Shown here piece after piece: positions 51,100 to 60,013 of a stretch of DNA of 64,000 nucleotides. The notes below the pieces were generated by a model that saw only the letters and a list, made by a program, of their open reading frames with translations, had not been told where the DNA came from and ran no database searches. Every line of letters starts with the position of its first letter. Positions within the stretch are counted from its first letter, which is position 1. The position numbers and the translations under genes were made by a program. Source of the stretch: Vicingus serpentipes (GTDB lineage: Bacteria > Bacteroidota > Bacteroidia > Flavobacteriales_E > Vicingaceae); NCBI RefSeq assembly GCF_007993035.1, contig NZ_VOOS01000002.1, positions 372,001 through 436,000 on the forward strand, written 5' to 3'.

Positions 51100-51135
51100 A
51101 AAAATAAGGGAGACAAATGAGCCTCCCTTATTTTT
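51100..51135 (-). terminator. intrinsic terminator of the DUF4476 gene
   Basis: On the minus strand AAATAAGGGAG / CTCCCTTATTTTTTT with an A/T-rich loop. Confidence 0.8.
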
Positions 51136-51937
51136 ATGCGTATTGTAATAAAAAACTATTTAAATTCTCTACTGAACTACTAAAAGTAAATTGTTCATTA
51201 ACTAAGAAATAATTCTGCTTATCTACCGTTTTTTCATAAGCAATTTTAGCTAGAGCTAATTTATGAGAATCAAAACTAAACTGATTCATTAGCATTGAAA
51301 TTTGCTCTGTAGTAAAATAATTATCTCTTAGAGCTTGTTTAACAACTATTAATTTTGTCGCATCAAAACTTGTATTATTAACAAGTCTTAAAAGATTATT
51401 AAAACTAGGCTCAGACATTACCATTGGTGAATTTTGAAAAAATGGATTAAAATCATTATCATAATTACTAGAATGACCATAGTCATCAAAATTATCACAA
51501 CTACAGTTGTAGCCATTATCAAACCCACAAGAAGCTTGATGTCCTTGATTATAATGATTCCCATTTGAATGAACATTGTTATTTTTCACAATCCTTAAAT
51601 CAAGTCTTCTGTTTTTAGTAACAACAGCTTTAACTTCTGCATTCTTAGGAATTTTAATTGTTCCACTGTAAAGAACTCTTCTCAACCCACCATTTCCAAA
51701 TTTATTTGGAGTTAAAGTTATTACTTGAATATTATGAACTCCTGGTGTGATATTTGCTAAGTTAAATTGGTTCGATTTAGCAAAAGTATGGTTATCAAAA
51801 ACTACAGTGAAAGCGTGATGATTCCATAATTTTAAATTTAAACCAGAATTGTAATTATTACTTCCATTATAACCATGAGCACTTATAATAGTAATTACGC
51901 CAAAAATTGCGATAAATATTAAACTTAGCTTTTTCAT
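51134..51937 (-). CDS. DUF4476 family exported protein
   Basis: Exported protein of 267 residues with a signal peptide ending IISAH (about 20). An N-terminal beta-sandwich-like part (FTVVFDNHTFAKSNQFNLAN, HNIQVITLTPN) and a His/Asn-rich linker (about 120-170) precede the DUF4476 domain, a helical repeat with FNNLLRLVNNTSFDATKLIV and ISMLMNQFSFDSHKLALAKI. The role of DUF4476 is unknown. Notably it has a canonical Shine-Dalgarno (AGGAGG, eight bases before the ATG), rare in this phylum. It is not part of the operon downstream: a terminator lies between. Confidence 0.85.
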   Translation of the reverse strand: MKKLSLIFIAIFGVITIISAHGYNGSNNYNSGLNLKLWNHHAFTVVFDNHTFAKSNQFNLANITPGVHNIQVITLTPNKFGNGGLRRVLYSGTIKIPKNAEVKAVVTKNRRLDLRIVKNNNVHSNGNHYNQGHQASCGFDNGYNCSCDNFDDYGHSSNYDNDFNPFFQNSPMVMSEPSFNNLLRLVNNTSFDATKLIVVKQALRDNYFTTEQISMLMNQFSFDSHKLALAKIAYEKTVDKQNYFLVNEQFTFSSSVENLNSFLLQYA

Positions 51938-51945
51938 AACTTGGT

Positions 51946-51951
51946 CCTCCT
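51946..51951 (-). promoter_or_regulatory. canonical Shine-Dalgarno AGGAGG
   Basis: On the minus strand AGGAGG lies eight bases before the ATG at 51937, the optimal spacing. Most other starts in the window have no such sequence. Confidence 0.7.
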
Positions 51952-52079
51952 ATAATTTTAAATTAATAATTACTTTCTCAATTTCAATTAGCATGCCAAA
52001 AAACAAATAGTAAGTATAATCAAGCTTTAAGATATATTTGTGTTAACACTTTTTAACTTTATTCAGCATATAAAATCAC

Positions 52080-52087
52080 TATATTTG
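52080..52087 (+). promoter_or_regulatory. -7 element of S41 protease promoter
   Basis: TATATTTG, 22 bases before the ATG at 52110. A second TATATTTG is at 52033-52040. Confidence 0.5.
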
Positions 52088-52109
52088 TTAGTACATCAAT
52101 TTATTTATT

Positions 52110-53705
52110 ATGAAATACCTACCTATATTAAGTTTATTTATAATTTCTATCTTAAACTCCAATTCAGCTAATGCCCAGTATGGAACAGATGGCGGCCGAA
52201 AGTTTGATGCATTACTTCAATATATAAATTATGCTTATGTTGATACAACTGATGAAAACAAATTAGTTGAAGATGCTATTGTTAATGTTTTAAAAGAATT
52301 AGACCCTCATTCTGTTTATATCCCCTCAGAAGAGTTAAAAAAAATGAATGAGCCTTTAGTTGGTAATTTCGAAGGTATTGGTATTCAATTCAATATATTA
52401 AAAGATACTTTAATTGTTGTGTCCCCAATAGCTGGAGGTCCATCAGAAAAAGTTGGAATTATAGCTGGAGATAAAATTATTACTGTTGATGGAATTGGTA
52501 TAGCAGGAATTGGATTAAAAAATAGTGATGTTCAAGATAAACTGAGAGGTAAAAAAGGAACAAAAGTTAACGTAGGTATTCAAAGAAGAATGAATAAAGA
52601 ATTATTAGACTTTACTATTACTAGGGATGAAATTCCGATTTTTAGTGTCGATGCCTCATACATGGCAACTCCAGAGATAGGCTATATAAAAATAAATCGT
52701 TTTGCTAAAAATACAGACGAAGAATTTAAAGAAGGCTTAAAAAAACTTCAGGCTCAAAAAATGAAACACTTAATTATTGATTTAAGTGGAAATGGTGGTG
52801 GCTACTTAAAAACCGCAATTCAACTTGCTGATGAAGTTTTGGATGATAAAAAATTAATTGTTTTTACAGAAGGCTCTAAAAGTCCAAAGCAAGAATACTA
52901 TACATCAACTACTGGAGGTTTTGAAAAAGGTAAATTAGTTATCTTAATTGACGAAGGCTCTGCTTCGGCTTCAGAAATTGTAACTGGTGCAGTTCAAGAT
53001 TACGATAGAGGATTAGTAATTGGAAGAAGATCTTTTGGAAAAGGATTAGTGCAAAAACCTTTCAGCTTAACTGATGGATCAGCAGTTCGATTAACTGTAG
53101 CTCGATATTTTACTCCATCAGGAAGATGTATTCAACGATCGTATGAAGATGGAAAAGATGAATACTACAATGAACTAGCAAGACGATACGAACATGGAGA
53201 GTTAATGAACGAAGACAGCATCAGTTTTCCTGACTCATTAAAATATCAAACTATAAATAGTAAACGAACTGTTTATGGTGGCGGTGGTATTATGCCTGAT
53301 ATTTTTATTCCTATTGATACAAGTATGTATTCCGATTTTTTTGGAAAAGTAAATCGTAAAGGTTTATTTAATGAGTTTACCTTATTATATATGGACAACA
53401 ATAGAACTCGATTAGAAGAAAAATTCAAATCTGTTGAAGATTTCTCTTCAAATTTTAATACTGAAGAAGAATTATTTAATGACTTTATTGTTTACGCAGA
53501 AAAAAATGAAGTTGAGCCTAAAGAAGATCAAGTTAATACTTCAAAAACATTAATTTTGACACGTTTAAAAGGATTGGTTGCAAGAAATTTATGGGGAACT
53601 TCAGCCTATTATCAAATTGCAAATAGTTTAAATAACTCATATTTAAAAGCTATTGAAGAAATAAATAGTGATTCTTTTAAAAAGGAAAAATTAGTTTACA
53701 ATTAA
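52110..53705 (+). CDS. S41 family carboxyl-terminal processing peptidase
   Basis: Serine protease of 531 residues, of the Ctp/Prc type that trims proteins from their C-terminus in the periplasm. The signal peptide ends NSANAQ (about 23). A PDZ domain lies at about 85-170 (GIGIQFNILKDTLIVVSPIA). The catalytic serine Ser286 is in DEGSASASEIVTGA and the lysine Lys311 in RRSFGKGLVQ, with the usual 25-residue spacing. The C-terminal 150 residues are a helical extension. DUF1573 follows after 11 bases. Confidence 0.94.
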   Translation: MKYLPILSLFIISILNSNSANAQYGTDGGRKFDALLQYINYAYVDTTDENKLVEDAIVNVLKELDPHSVYIPSEELKKMNEPLVGNFEGIGIQFNILKDTLIVVSPIAGGPSEKVGIIAGDKIITVDGIGIAGIGLKNSDVQDKLRGKKGTKVNVGIQRRMNKELLDFTITRDEIPIFSVDASYMATPEIGYIKINRFAKNTDEEFKEGLKKLQAQKMKHLIIDLSGNGGGYLKTAIQLADEVLDDKKLIVFTEGSKSPKQEYYTSTTGGFEKGKLVILIDEGSASASEIVTGAVQDYDRGLVIGRRSFGKGLVQKPFSLTDGSAVRLTVARYFTPSGRCIQRSYEDGKDEYYNELARRYEHGELMNEDSISFPDSLKYQTINSKRTVYGGGGIMPDIFIPIDTSMYSDFFGKVNRKGLFNEFTLLYMDNNRTRLEEKFKSVEDFSSNFNTEEELFNDFIVYAEKNEVEPKEDQVNTSKTLILTRLKGLVARNLWGTSAYYQIANSLNNSYLKAIEEINSDSFKKEKLVYN

Positions 53706-53716
53706 ATATTAAAAAA

Positions 53717-54223
53717 ATGAAAGAGAACATTAAAATTGCACTGCTAGGAATTATTGCTTTAACACTTGTTATTGACACTTTTATTATGGATCATGATTCC
53801 TCAAACGAATCAACAGGTAAAACTTCTAGTAATATAGTTGCTTCACCAACACCTACCAACAGTATAATGCCTGAAAAAGTAATTACTCCTCCTACTCCAA
53901 ACAGACCTACAACAAGTATTAATTTTGCAGAATCTAGCCATAGCTTTGGTGAAATTATGCAAGACTCTAAAAACACTTTCGTTTTTAAATTTACAAATAC
54001 TGGAAACGAACCTTTAGTAATTGAGAATGCTTCTGGATCATGTGGATGTACAGTACCAACATACCCTAAAGAACCTATTGCTCCAGGTGAAACAGGAGAG
54101 ATTGAAGTAGTTTATAGTCCTGGAAAACAGCAAGGAGAACAAAACAAAACAGTTTCTATAACTGCAAATACAGAACCTAATGTTACAACATTAAATATTT
54201 CTGCAACAGTTAAAACACCTTAA
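53717..54223 (+). CDS. DUF1573 domain protein
   Basis: Exported protein of 168 residues. A short N-terminal hydrophobic segment (about 6-23) acts as signal or anchor, followed by a Ser/Thr/Pro-rich linker (about 30-65) and an Ig-like DUF1573 domain (FAESSHSFGEIMQDSKNTFV, FTNTGNEPLVIENASGSCGC, GETGEIEVVYSPGKQQGEQN). DUF1573 is common in Bacteroidota and has no known function. It is cotranscribed with the S41 protease gene and ends in a strong terminator. Confidence 0.9.
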   Translation: MKENIKIALLGIIALTLVIDTFIMDHDSSNESTGKTSSNIVASPTPTNSIMPEKVITPPTPNRPTTSINFAESSHSFGEIMQDSKNTFVFKFTNTGNEPLVIENASGSCGCTVPTYPKEPIAPGETGEIEVVYSPGKQQGEQNKTVSITANTEPNVTTLNISATVKTP

Positions 54224-54241
54224 AAAGAAATCAACTTTAAT

Positions 54242-54278
54242 AAAAAGAGGCTTAAACACGTGTTTAAGCCTCTTTTTA
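54242..54278. terminator. bidirectional intrinsic terminator
   Basis: AAAAAGAGGCTTAAACA / TGTTTAAGCCTCTTTTT, a near-perfect palindrome between convergent genes. Confidence 0.92.
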
Positions 54279-54300
54279 TTTATAATTATCAAGAAGTAGA

Positions 54301-55713
54301 CTATGCTTTATTTATAGTTGCATGTGTCTTTTCTAATATTTTAAAAGCAGCTTCTGTTGTTGCAGCTTCTGCATAAGTTCTTAATACTGGTTCTGTTCCC
54401 GATGGACGAATCATTACCCACTCATCGTTATCAAAGAAATATTTAAAGCCATCAATAGTCTGAACTTCATTTACTTTTAAATCTCCAAACGCTTTATAAA
54501 CATCATTTTTACAGTTTTCCATAATGCGAAGTTTATCAGCTTCTTTTAGTTTTAAATCAATTCTTTCAAACTTAAAACCACCTACAATTTGATACATTTC
54601 TTCAATTAATTCTTCTAATGTTTTACCAGATTTAACCATATATTCCCATATAATTAAGCCCATCCATATTCCATCACGCTCAGGAATATGTCCTTTTACA
54701 GCGATACCTCCAGACTCTTCCCCTCCCAACAAGACATCTTCATTTACCATAACTCCGGCAATATATTTAAATCCTATTTGTGTTACTTGGTAATCTAAGC
54801 CATAATGGTCACACATCTTTTTAACCTTAGGTGTAACAGAAAAAGCATTAACAACCTTCCCAGTCATTTTCTTTTCTTCAACTAAATATTTTATAAGTAA
54901 CAAAATAATATGGTGAGAATCAACAAATTCACCATTACTATCATAAAGTCCAATTCTATCTGCATCACCATCTGTAGCTAATCCACAATTGATTTGACCT
55001 TCAGCCAACTTAATCATTTCAGAAAACTCCATTAAGTTTCTATGGATTGGCTCAGGAGCTACACCTTCAAAACCAGGATTGTAATCACAATGTAAAAAAT
55101 CGATTTCAGGCAATAATCTACGCATTACATTCTGACCTGCTCCATACATTGCATCGTATGCAAAATTCATATCTGAATTACGAATAGCATTCATGTCGAA
55201 GTTGGCTTCAACATGTTCCACATACATCGTTTCTAAATCAATATATTCGATAATTCCATTCTCGATAAACTTTTCAAAATTTAGTATCTCTAAATTAATG
55301 TTATTTTCTTCTGGAATTAAATCTTCAACTTCTTGAATTTCTTTTGGTAATAATGGTCCGCCAAAGCTACCTTTAAGTTTAAATCCATTATAAGAAGGAG
55401 GATTGTGAGAAGCAGTTATCACAACTCCTAATGAAGCTTTTTGTCTTAATGTACCTAAACTTACCATTGGAGTAGTCACAAAATCTTTAGCGATGTATAC
55501 TTTTATACCTGCATTAGCCAAAACTTTAGCTGTTGTTTCAGCAAACATTTCGCCAGCAAAACGACAATCATGACCAATAACCACTGATGGTTTTTTAAAA
55601 TTATGTTTTAACCAAGTGGCTGTTGCTAAAGCTACTCTCGCTACATTATCTACTGTATAATCTTTAGCAATTATTGCTCTCCAACCGTCAGTTCCAAATT
55701 TAATTTGTGCCAT
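54301..55713 (-). CDS. phosphohexomutase (phosphoglucomutase/phosphomannomutase family)
   Basis: Alpha-D-phosphohexomutase of 470 residues that shifts phosphate between C1 and C6 of hexoses. The four family regions are seen: catalytic phosphoserine loop VVITASHNPPSYNGFK (about 99-114), metal-binding loop ATDGDADRIG, sugar-binding loop GEESGGI, and phosphate-binding loop RPSGTEPVLRTY. The ATG at 55713 (MAQIKFGTDGWRAI) is chosen over a TTG two codons upstream. Glucose versus mannose specificity cannot be decided. Confidence 0.93.
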   Translation of the reverse strand: MAQIKFGTDGWRAIIAKDYTVDNVARVALATATWLKHNFKKPSVVIGHDCRFAGEMFAETTAKVLANAGIKVYIAKDFVTTPMVSLGTLRQKASLGVVITASHNPPSYNGFKLKGSFGGPLLPKEIQEVEDLIPEENNINLEILNFEKFIENGIIEYIDLETMYVEHVEANFDMNAIRNSDMNFAYDAMYGAGQNVMRRLLPEIDFLHCDYNPGFEGVAPEPIHRNLMEFSEMIKLAEGQINCGLATDGDADRIGLYDSNGEFVDSHHIILLLIKYLVEEKKMTGKVVNAFSVTPKVKKMCDHYGLDYQVTQIGFKYIAGVMVNEDVLLGGEESGGIAVKGHIPERDGIWMGLIIWEYMVKSGKTLEELIEEMYQIVGGFKFERIDLKLKEADKLRIMENCKNDVYKAFGDLKVNEVQTIDGFKYFFDNDEWVMIRPSGTEPVLRTYAEAATTEAAFKILEKTHATINKA

Positions 55714-55805
55714 TCTCAACTATTTTTATTTTTAAGAACTACAAGATTAAAGTTTTTTTTATAAATAATCCCTATTATAGAAAAACTGATTACTAATATA
55801 AACTG

Positions 55806-55813
55806 TAATTTTG
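55806..55813 (+). promoter_or_regulatory. -7 element of DinB-family gene
   Basis: TAATTTTG, 20 bases before the ATG at 55834. Confidence 0.5.
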
Positions 55814-55833
55814 GTTAACTAACAACGCAAAAT

Positions 55834-56349
55834 ATGAACGACATAAAAAAACACAACTTTGCTGAGTATTTTAACAACTATATTAACTTAGTTGAAGATG
55901 CTGATTTTATTTCTGCATTAAAAAACTCTTATAAAACCACAAAAGAAATCATTTCTACTATTTCTGAAGAACAAGCAAACACTGCTTATGCGGAAGGAAA
56001 ATGGACAATTAAAGAATTACTAGTTCATATTATGGATACTGAACGTATTTTTTGTGAACGTGCTTTACGTTTTGCAAGAAATGACAAACAAGATTTACCT
56101 GGCTTTGACCATGATGATTTTGTTTTAGGTTCTGAAGCAAATGATAGAACATTAAAATCGATTATGAAAGAATACAAAACTATTCGTAAATCGACAATTG
56201 CCTTATTTAAAAACTTCTCACCTGCTATGCTTGAAAAAAGTGGCACAGCAAATAAAAACAAGCTTACTGTATTAAGTATTGGCTTTATTATAACAGGGCA
56301 CGAAACACATCATAGAAATGTGTTGCAAGAAAAGTATTTGGGGATTTAA
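55834..56349 (+). CDS. DinB family protein
   Basis: Four-helix-bundle protein of 171 residues of the DinB/YfiT superfamily, which includes thiol-dependent metalloenzymes. Putative metal ligands are histidines in KELLVHIMDTERIFCERALR (His about 66) and TGHETHHRNVLQE near the C-terminus (about 152-157). The substrate is unknown; many Bacteroidota carry several. Its stop overlaps that of the convergent DUF4197 gene by four bases. Confidence 0.88.
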   Translation: MNDIKKHNFAEYFNNYINLVEDADFISALKNSYKTTKEIISTISEEQANTAYAEGKWTIKELLVHIMDTERIFCERALRFARNDKQDLPGFDHDDFVLGSEANDRTLKSIMKEYKTIRKSTIALFKNFSPAMLEKSGTANKNKLTVLSIGFIITGHETHHRNVLQEKYLGI

Positions 56350-57077
56350 TTCCCAAATACTTTTTTCAATAAGTCTGTAGCCCTAGCTGCAGGATTTTTT
56401 CTAATTTGTAATTCTTCTTTTGCAACTTGAATAAACAAACCTGTAATTGCTTTTTCAGTTACATACTGTTCTAAATCGGGATTTACTTTATCTACAAAAG
56501 GAACTTTATTATAAGTAGAAAAAACTGTTTCCCAGTGTTTGGTTGCTCCAACCTTATCTAAAGAAGTTTTTATTATTGGTCTAAATTTTTCGGTTAATTC
56601 AGTGTTAGTAGATTTTCTTAAATAACGTGTAGCAGCATCGTCATTTCCTTTTAAAATATTCATAGCATCGGTAATTGTCATTGCTTTAATTGCTGCGACA
56701 AACAAATCTTTAGCTTCTGAAGCAGCATCTTCTGCAGCTCTATTCATCGATAAAATTGCTTCATCAACCTTTTCTCCTTGTCCTAATTTTCTAAGTTTTG
56801 TTTCTACCTTTTTAGCCTCATCAGGCATTGGTATTTTTATTTGAGGGTCTTTAAAATAACCATCTGCCTGCGACAACTGAGCAACACCTTTTTCTACCCC
56901 TTGAATTAACGCTTCTTTTAATCCAGCTCCAACTTCATCTTCCGACAAACCGGTACCGCCTTTAACTGATTCAACTTTACTACCAACATCTTTGGTTAGC
57001 TTTTTCCACGATTGTGCCGAAGCGATTGATATGCTTACAATAATTGCTAATCCAGTAATAGTTATATGCTTTTTCAT
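56346..57077 (-). CDS. DUF4197 family exported protein
   Basis: Protein of 243 residues with a signal peptide (about 1-22, ending SIASAQ). The DUF4197 domain fills the rest: VGAGLKEALIQGVEKGVAQL, KIPMPDEAKKVETKLRKLG, LNRAAEDAASEAKDL (with Met before Asn here) and LNPLLEQY-like VNPDLEQYVTEKAITGLFI, ending in RKNPAARATDLLKKVFG. The function of the family is unknown. The ATG at 57077 gives the signal peptide; a reading from 57104 adds nine residues. It follows mltG by 40 bases. Confidence 0.9.
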   Translation of the reverse strand: MKKHITITGLAIIVSISIASAQSWKKLTKDVGSKVESVKGGTGLSEDEVGAGLKEALIQGVEKGVAQLSQADGYFKDPQIKIPMPDEAKKVETKLRKLGQGEKVDEAILSMNRAAEDAASEAKDLFVAAIKAMTITDAMNILKGNDDAATRYLRKSTNTELTEKFRPIIKTSLDKVGATKHWETVFSTYNKVPFVDKVNPDLEQYVTEKAITGLFIQVAKEELQIRKNPAARATDLLKKVFGN

Positions 57078-57117
57078 AATGTATTTTTTGTTGGGTTTAT
57101 GCAAGAGTTATGCCATA

Positions 57118-58158
57118 TTAATTATAAATCTTTCTTCTATTCAATTCTCGTTGGTATTGGCGAGCATTATTTATATGCTGATTGTAATTAGCTGCAAAAG
57201 CATGGTAACCACTAAAATCGGCTTTAGCGCACATGTAAATATAATTATGGGTTTCATAATTTAAAACAGCATCTAACGATTTTATACTTGGTAAATTAAT
57301 TGGTCCTGGTGGCAAACCTTTATACATATATGTATTGTATGGATGATTCGTTTGTAAATGTTTAGTTAATACTCTATTAATAGAAAAATCGCCAATACCA
57401 TAAACTACCGTAGGATCTGATTGTAATAACATACCCAATCGTAAACGATTAATATATAATCCAGCTACTTTTGGTCGTTCATCAGCATGTACCGACTGTT
57501 CTGCCTGCACTATACTTGCTAAAATAGCAACTTCCGACTGTGATAAATTTAACTTTTTTGCTTTTGCTTTTCGTTCGGCTGTCCAATAGTTTTTGTATTC
57601 ATCAGCCATTCGTTTAATCAGCTGTTCGGCAGAAGTATTCCAATAGAACTCATAGGTGTTTGGTAAAAACAAGGTTAAAATCGTAATCGTATTAAAACCA
57701 TATTTTTTGGTGAATTCTTTATCGGAAATTAGGTTGTAAAAGTCAACACTATCACACTCTAAATTTCTAGTTATTTTACCGGCAAGTTCTTTTGTTGTCC
57801 TTACATTATTAAAAGTAACTTTTACAGGCTCTTGTGTTCCAGATCTCAACAAATCAATTAAATCATTGTTACTCATTCCGTCTTTTAAACGATACTTTCC
57901 TGGTTTTATATTATTCTTAAAATTCGCTTTTTTTTCAGCTACCCATTCAAACGAATTTCGATTAAGAATGTAGCCATATTCATACAAATCGTTTACCACA
58001 TTCTCAAAAGTATAACCAGTATGAATATAAAAATAATTGTTTTGGTTTTTTGAGATAGTTACGTTTGGCTGATAGACATTCTTATACATATCGTACCCCA
58101 TGTACCCACCTATTGCTAAGCCTATTATCAATAGGGATATGATTACTTTTTTAATCAT
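57118..58158 (-). CDS. mltG: endolytic transglycosylase MltG
   Basis: Inner-membrane enzyme of 346 residues that cuts glycan strands during peptidoglycan synthesis and sets their length. One N-terminal transmembrane helix (about 4-20) is followed by a LysM-like region (FYIHTGYTFENVVNDLYEYG, KPGKYRLKDGMSNNDLIDLL) and the YceG catalytic domain with ASIVQAEQSVHADERPKVAG (catalytic Glu in QAEQ), NRLRLGMLLQSDPTVVYG and YNTYMYKGLPPGPI. It overlaps the GNAT gene by 8 bases. Confidence 0.95.
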   Translation of the reverse strand: MIKKVIISLLIIGLAIGGYMGYDMYKNVYQPNVTISKNQNNYFYIHTGYTFENVVNDLYEYGYILNRNSFEWVAEKKANFKNNIKPGKYRLKDGMSNNDLIDLLRSGTQEPVKVTFNNVRTTKELAGKITRNLECDSVDFYNLISDKEFTKKYGFNTITILTLFLPNTYEFYWNTSAEQLIKRMADEYKNYWTAERKAKAKKLNLSQSEVAILASIVQAEQSVHADERPKVAGLYINRLRLGMLLQSDPTVVYGIGDFSINRVLTKHLQTNHPYNTYMYKGLPPGPINLPSIKSLDAVLNYETHNYIYMCAKADFSGYHAFAANYNQHINNARQYQRELNRRKIYN

Positions 58159-58651
58159 TTTTTAACTCATAATAATTTACAGGTTTTCCAAACAATTCTC
58201 TTTCTTCATTAAATTGAAAACCATATTTTTCAAATAAACGAATACTGTTTTTGTTATCCTTAAAAATATTACAAAAAAGATGAACAATTTTTAGTTCACT
58301 AAAACAGTAATTAATTATTAATTGAAGTGCTTCCGAAGCATAACCTTTCTTTCTATCGCATTCTTCGGCAATTATTATTCCAACTCCTACCCTATTTAAT
58401 TGTTTATAATATTCAAACAAATCTATTGTCCCTATTGGCTGTTGAGTTGAATTTAAACAAATAATAAAACGAAATTGATTGTTCTGGTGAATATCTTGTT
58501 CTTCACTTACAAAAGCTATTATCTCTTCTTTAGTAAATGGTTTTGTAGTTCCACTTATTTCCCAATTTGCAGGATTGTTTTCTAATGCTAAAATAAAATC
58601 AGCATCTGAAGATTGAACTGAACGTAAAAAAATATGTGAGCCAATTAGCAA
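58151..58651 (-). CDS. GNAT family N-acetyltransferase
   Basis: Acetyltransferase of 166 residues similar to RimJ/RimL-type GNAT enzymes that acetylate protein N-termini or small molecules. The chain opens LIGSHIFLRSVQSSDADFIL; the acetyl-CoA pyrophosphate loop is in EECDRKKGYASEALQLIINY (about 93-112), followed by CNIFKDNKNSIRLFEKYGFQ. It overlaps mltG by 8 bases and the unknown gene upstream by 7, in a tightly packed unit. The substrate is unknown. Confidence 0.88.
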   Translation of the reverse strand: MLIGSHIFLRSVQSSDADFILALENNPANWEISGTTKPFTKEEIIAFVSEEQDIHQNNQFRFIICLNSTQQPIGTIDLFEYYKQLNRVGVGIIIAEECDRKKGYASEALQLIINYCFSELKIVHLFCNIFKDNKNSIRLFEKYGFQFNEERELFGKPVNYYELKND

Positions 58652-59199
58652 ACCAAATTAGATTTACGATCTAATGCTGCAATGCAGTCTTTTATATCTT
58701 CTTGAGTATATGTAGTTAGTTCAAGTATGTTGTTATCAATTTTAGCATTCAACCCTAACTGAGAAGTAAACTTTATCAATTTTTTACTTTTTAGTTGAGG
58801 ATATAAATCAAAGAAAAAATGAACTTGACTTGCTTTAATTGAACAAATTTCTTCCAGTACTTCTAATATTGGAACTAAACAACTCTTAAGTTCACTTACC
58901 ATTTGATGCTTCATAACTGACGCTTCAATTCTGCTTTCCAGATTATAAAGATTACTCATTTTAACATCGTTTAGTCCAATAAAAAGAACTTCCATTTTAC
59001 GCTTAACAGCCGTATTGTAAAAAGAATTTAAATCTAATCCTAAAGTTGGACCAACAGCAGTTATGTCATAAACCTTTCCATCTATAAACAATCCTAAATG
59101 TGGAGGAATACGAGTAGCTCGATATACAAATATGCCAAAACTCTCATTTAAATCATTAAGAGTTATTGATTTTGATATTTCAATTTTATATGTACTCAT
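58645..59199 (-). CDS. unknown protein in the dapF-mltG cluster
   Basis: Protein of 184 residues that I do not recognise as a named family. The N-terminal half is beta-rich (YKIEISKSITLNDLNESFGI, GLFIDGKVYDITAVGPTLG), the middle is helical (SVMKHQMVSELKSCLVPILE) and an alpha/beta end contains VHFFFDLYPQLKSKKLIKFT. No signal peptide or membrane helix, so it is cytoplasmic. The ATG at 59199 overlaps the dapF stop (TGATG) and the end overlaps the GNAT gene by 7 bases, so it is translationally coupled to both. A cell-wall link is only suggested by position. Confidence 0.78.
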   Translation of the reverse strand: MSTYKIEISKSITLNDLNESFGIFVYRATRIPPHLGLFIDGKVYDITAVGPTLGLDLNSFYNTAVKRKMEVLFIGLNDVKMSNLYNLESRIEASVMKHQMVSELKSCLVPILEVLEEICSIKASQVHFFFDLYPQLKSKKLIKFTSQLGLNAKIDNNILELTTYTQEDIKDCIAALDRKSNLVC

Positions 59200-59975
59200 C
59201 AAACTTCTATTTCTCCTTTAAAAACATATTGAGCTGGACCAATCAACCAAATATCATTAAACCCGTTTTCATTTCTTTTAAAACCAACACTCAACTTTCC
59301 GCCTTGTGCATTTACATCAACTTTTCCAGCAGAAAGTTTAAATTTATCTGCCCAACTTAATGCAGCTGCAGTAACACCCGTTCCACATGATAAGGTTTCT
59401 CCTTCTACACCTCTCTCGTAAGTTCTAATATCTAAACTTTCTTGATTGTATTTTACAAAATTTACATTCGTTCCTTCTTCTTTGAATCTATCATTGTAGC
59501 GAATTTCTCTTCCCTCAGATACAACATCTAATTCTTTTAAATTAGTTTCTTCTTTAATATAATGAGGTGAGCCGGTATTAATAAAATAATATCCATCGCC
59601 TTTTTCTATCAATTTAACATCATGCATTTTAAGGCTAATATCTCCATTTGCACTCACCCATGCTTCGTGCTCTCCATCAGTTGAATTGAAGTAAGCTTGA
59701 TTGTCGATTATTCCCAAAAACTTTGCGAAAGCAACAGCACAACGGCTCCCGTTACCACAAAAACTTTGACTTCCATCAGGGTTAAAAAACACCATATTGA
59801 AATCAAAATCTGGTAAATTCTCAATTAGAATTAATCCATCAGAACCTATTCCAAATCTACGGTCACAAAGGTGTTGAATTGCAGAAATGTTAGTTTTATC
59901 AAACAAATTTATTCGATTATCTATCATCACAAAATCGTTACCTGTTCCTTGATATTTAAAAAATGGAATTTTCAT
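59199..59975 (-). CDS. dapF: diaminopimelate epimerase
   Basis: Enzyme of 258 residues that converts LL- to meso-diaminopimelate for lysine and peptidoglycan synthesis. The paired catalytic cysteines are Cys73 (SFCGNGSRCAV) and Cys197 (ETLSCGTGVTAAAL). The N-terminus (FFKYQGTGNDFVMID) and FFNPDGSQ are family blocks. It is the first gene of an overlapping four-gene run ending with mltG, giving a peptidoglycan flavour to the operon. TAATTTTG lies four bases before the ATG, so it may be leaderless. Confidence 0.96.
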   Translation of the reverse strand: MKIPFFKYQGTGNDFVMIDNRINLFDKTNISAIQHLCDRRFGIGSDGLILIENLPDFDFNMVFFNPDGSQSFCGNGSRCAVAFAKFLGIIDNQAYFNSTDGEHEAWVSANGDISLKMHDVKLIEKGDGYYFINTGSPHYIKEETNLKELDVVSEGREIRYNDRFKEEGTNVNFVKYNQESLDIRTYERGVEGETLSCGTGVTAAALSWADKFKLSAGKVDVNAQGGKLSVGFKRNENGFNDIWLIGPAQYVFKGEIEV

Positions 59976-59979
59976 GTTA

Positions 59980-59987
59980 CAAAATTA
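59980..59987 (-). promoter_or_regulatory. -7 element of dapF promoter
   Basis: TAATTTTG on the minus strand, four bases before the dapF ATG. Confidence 0.55.
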
Positions 59988-60013
59988 CAAATAAGCATTG
60001 TTCAAAGTACATA

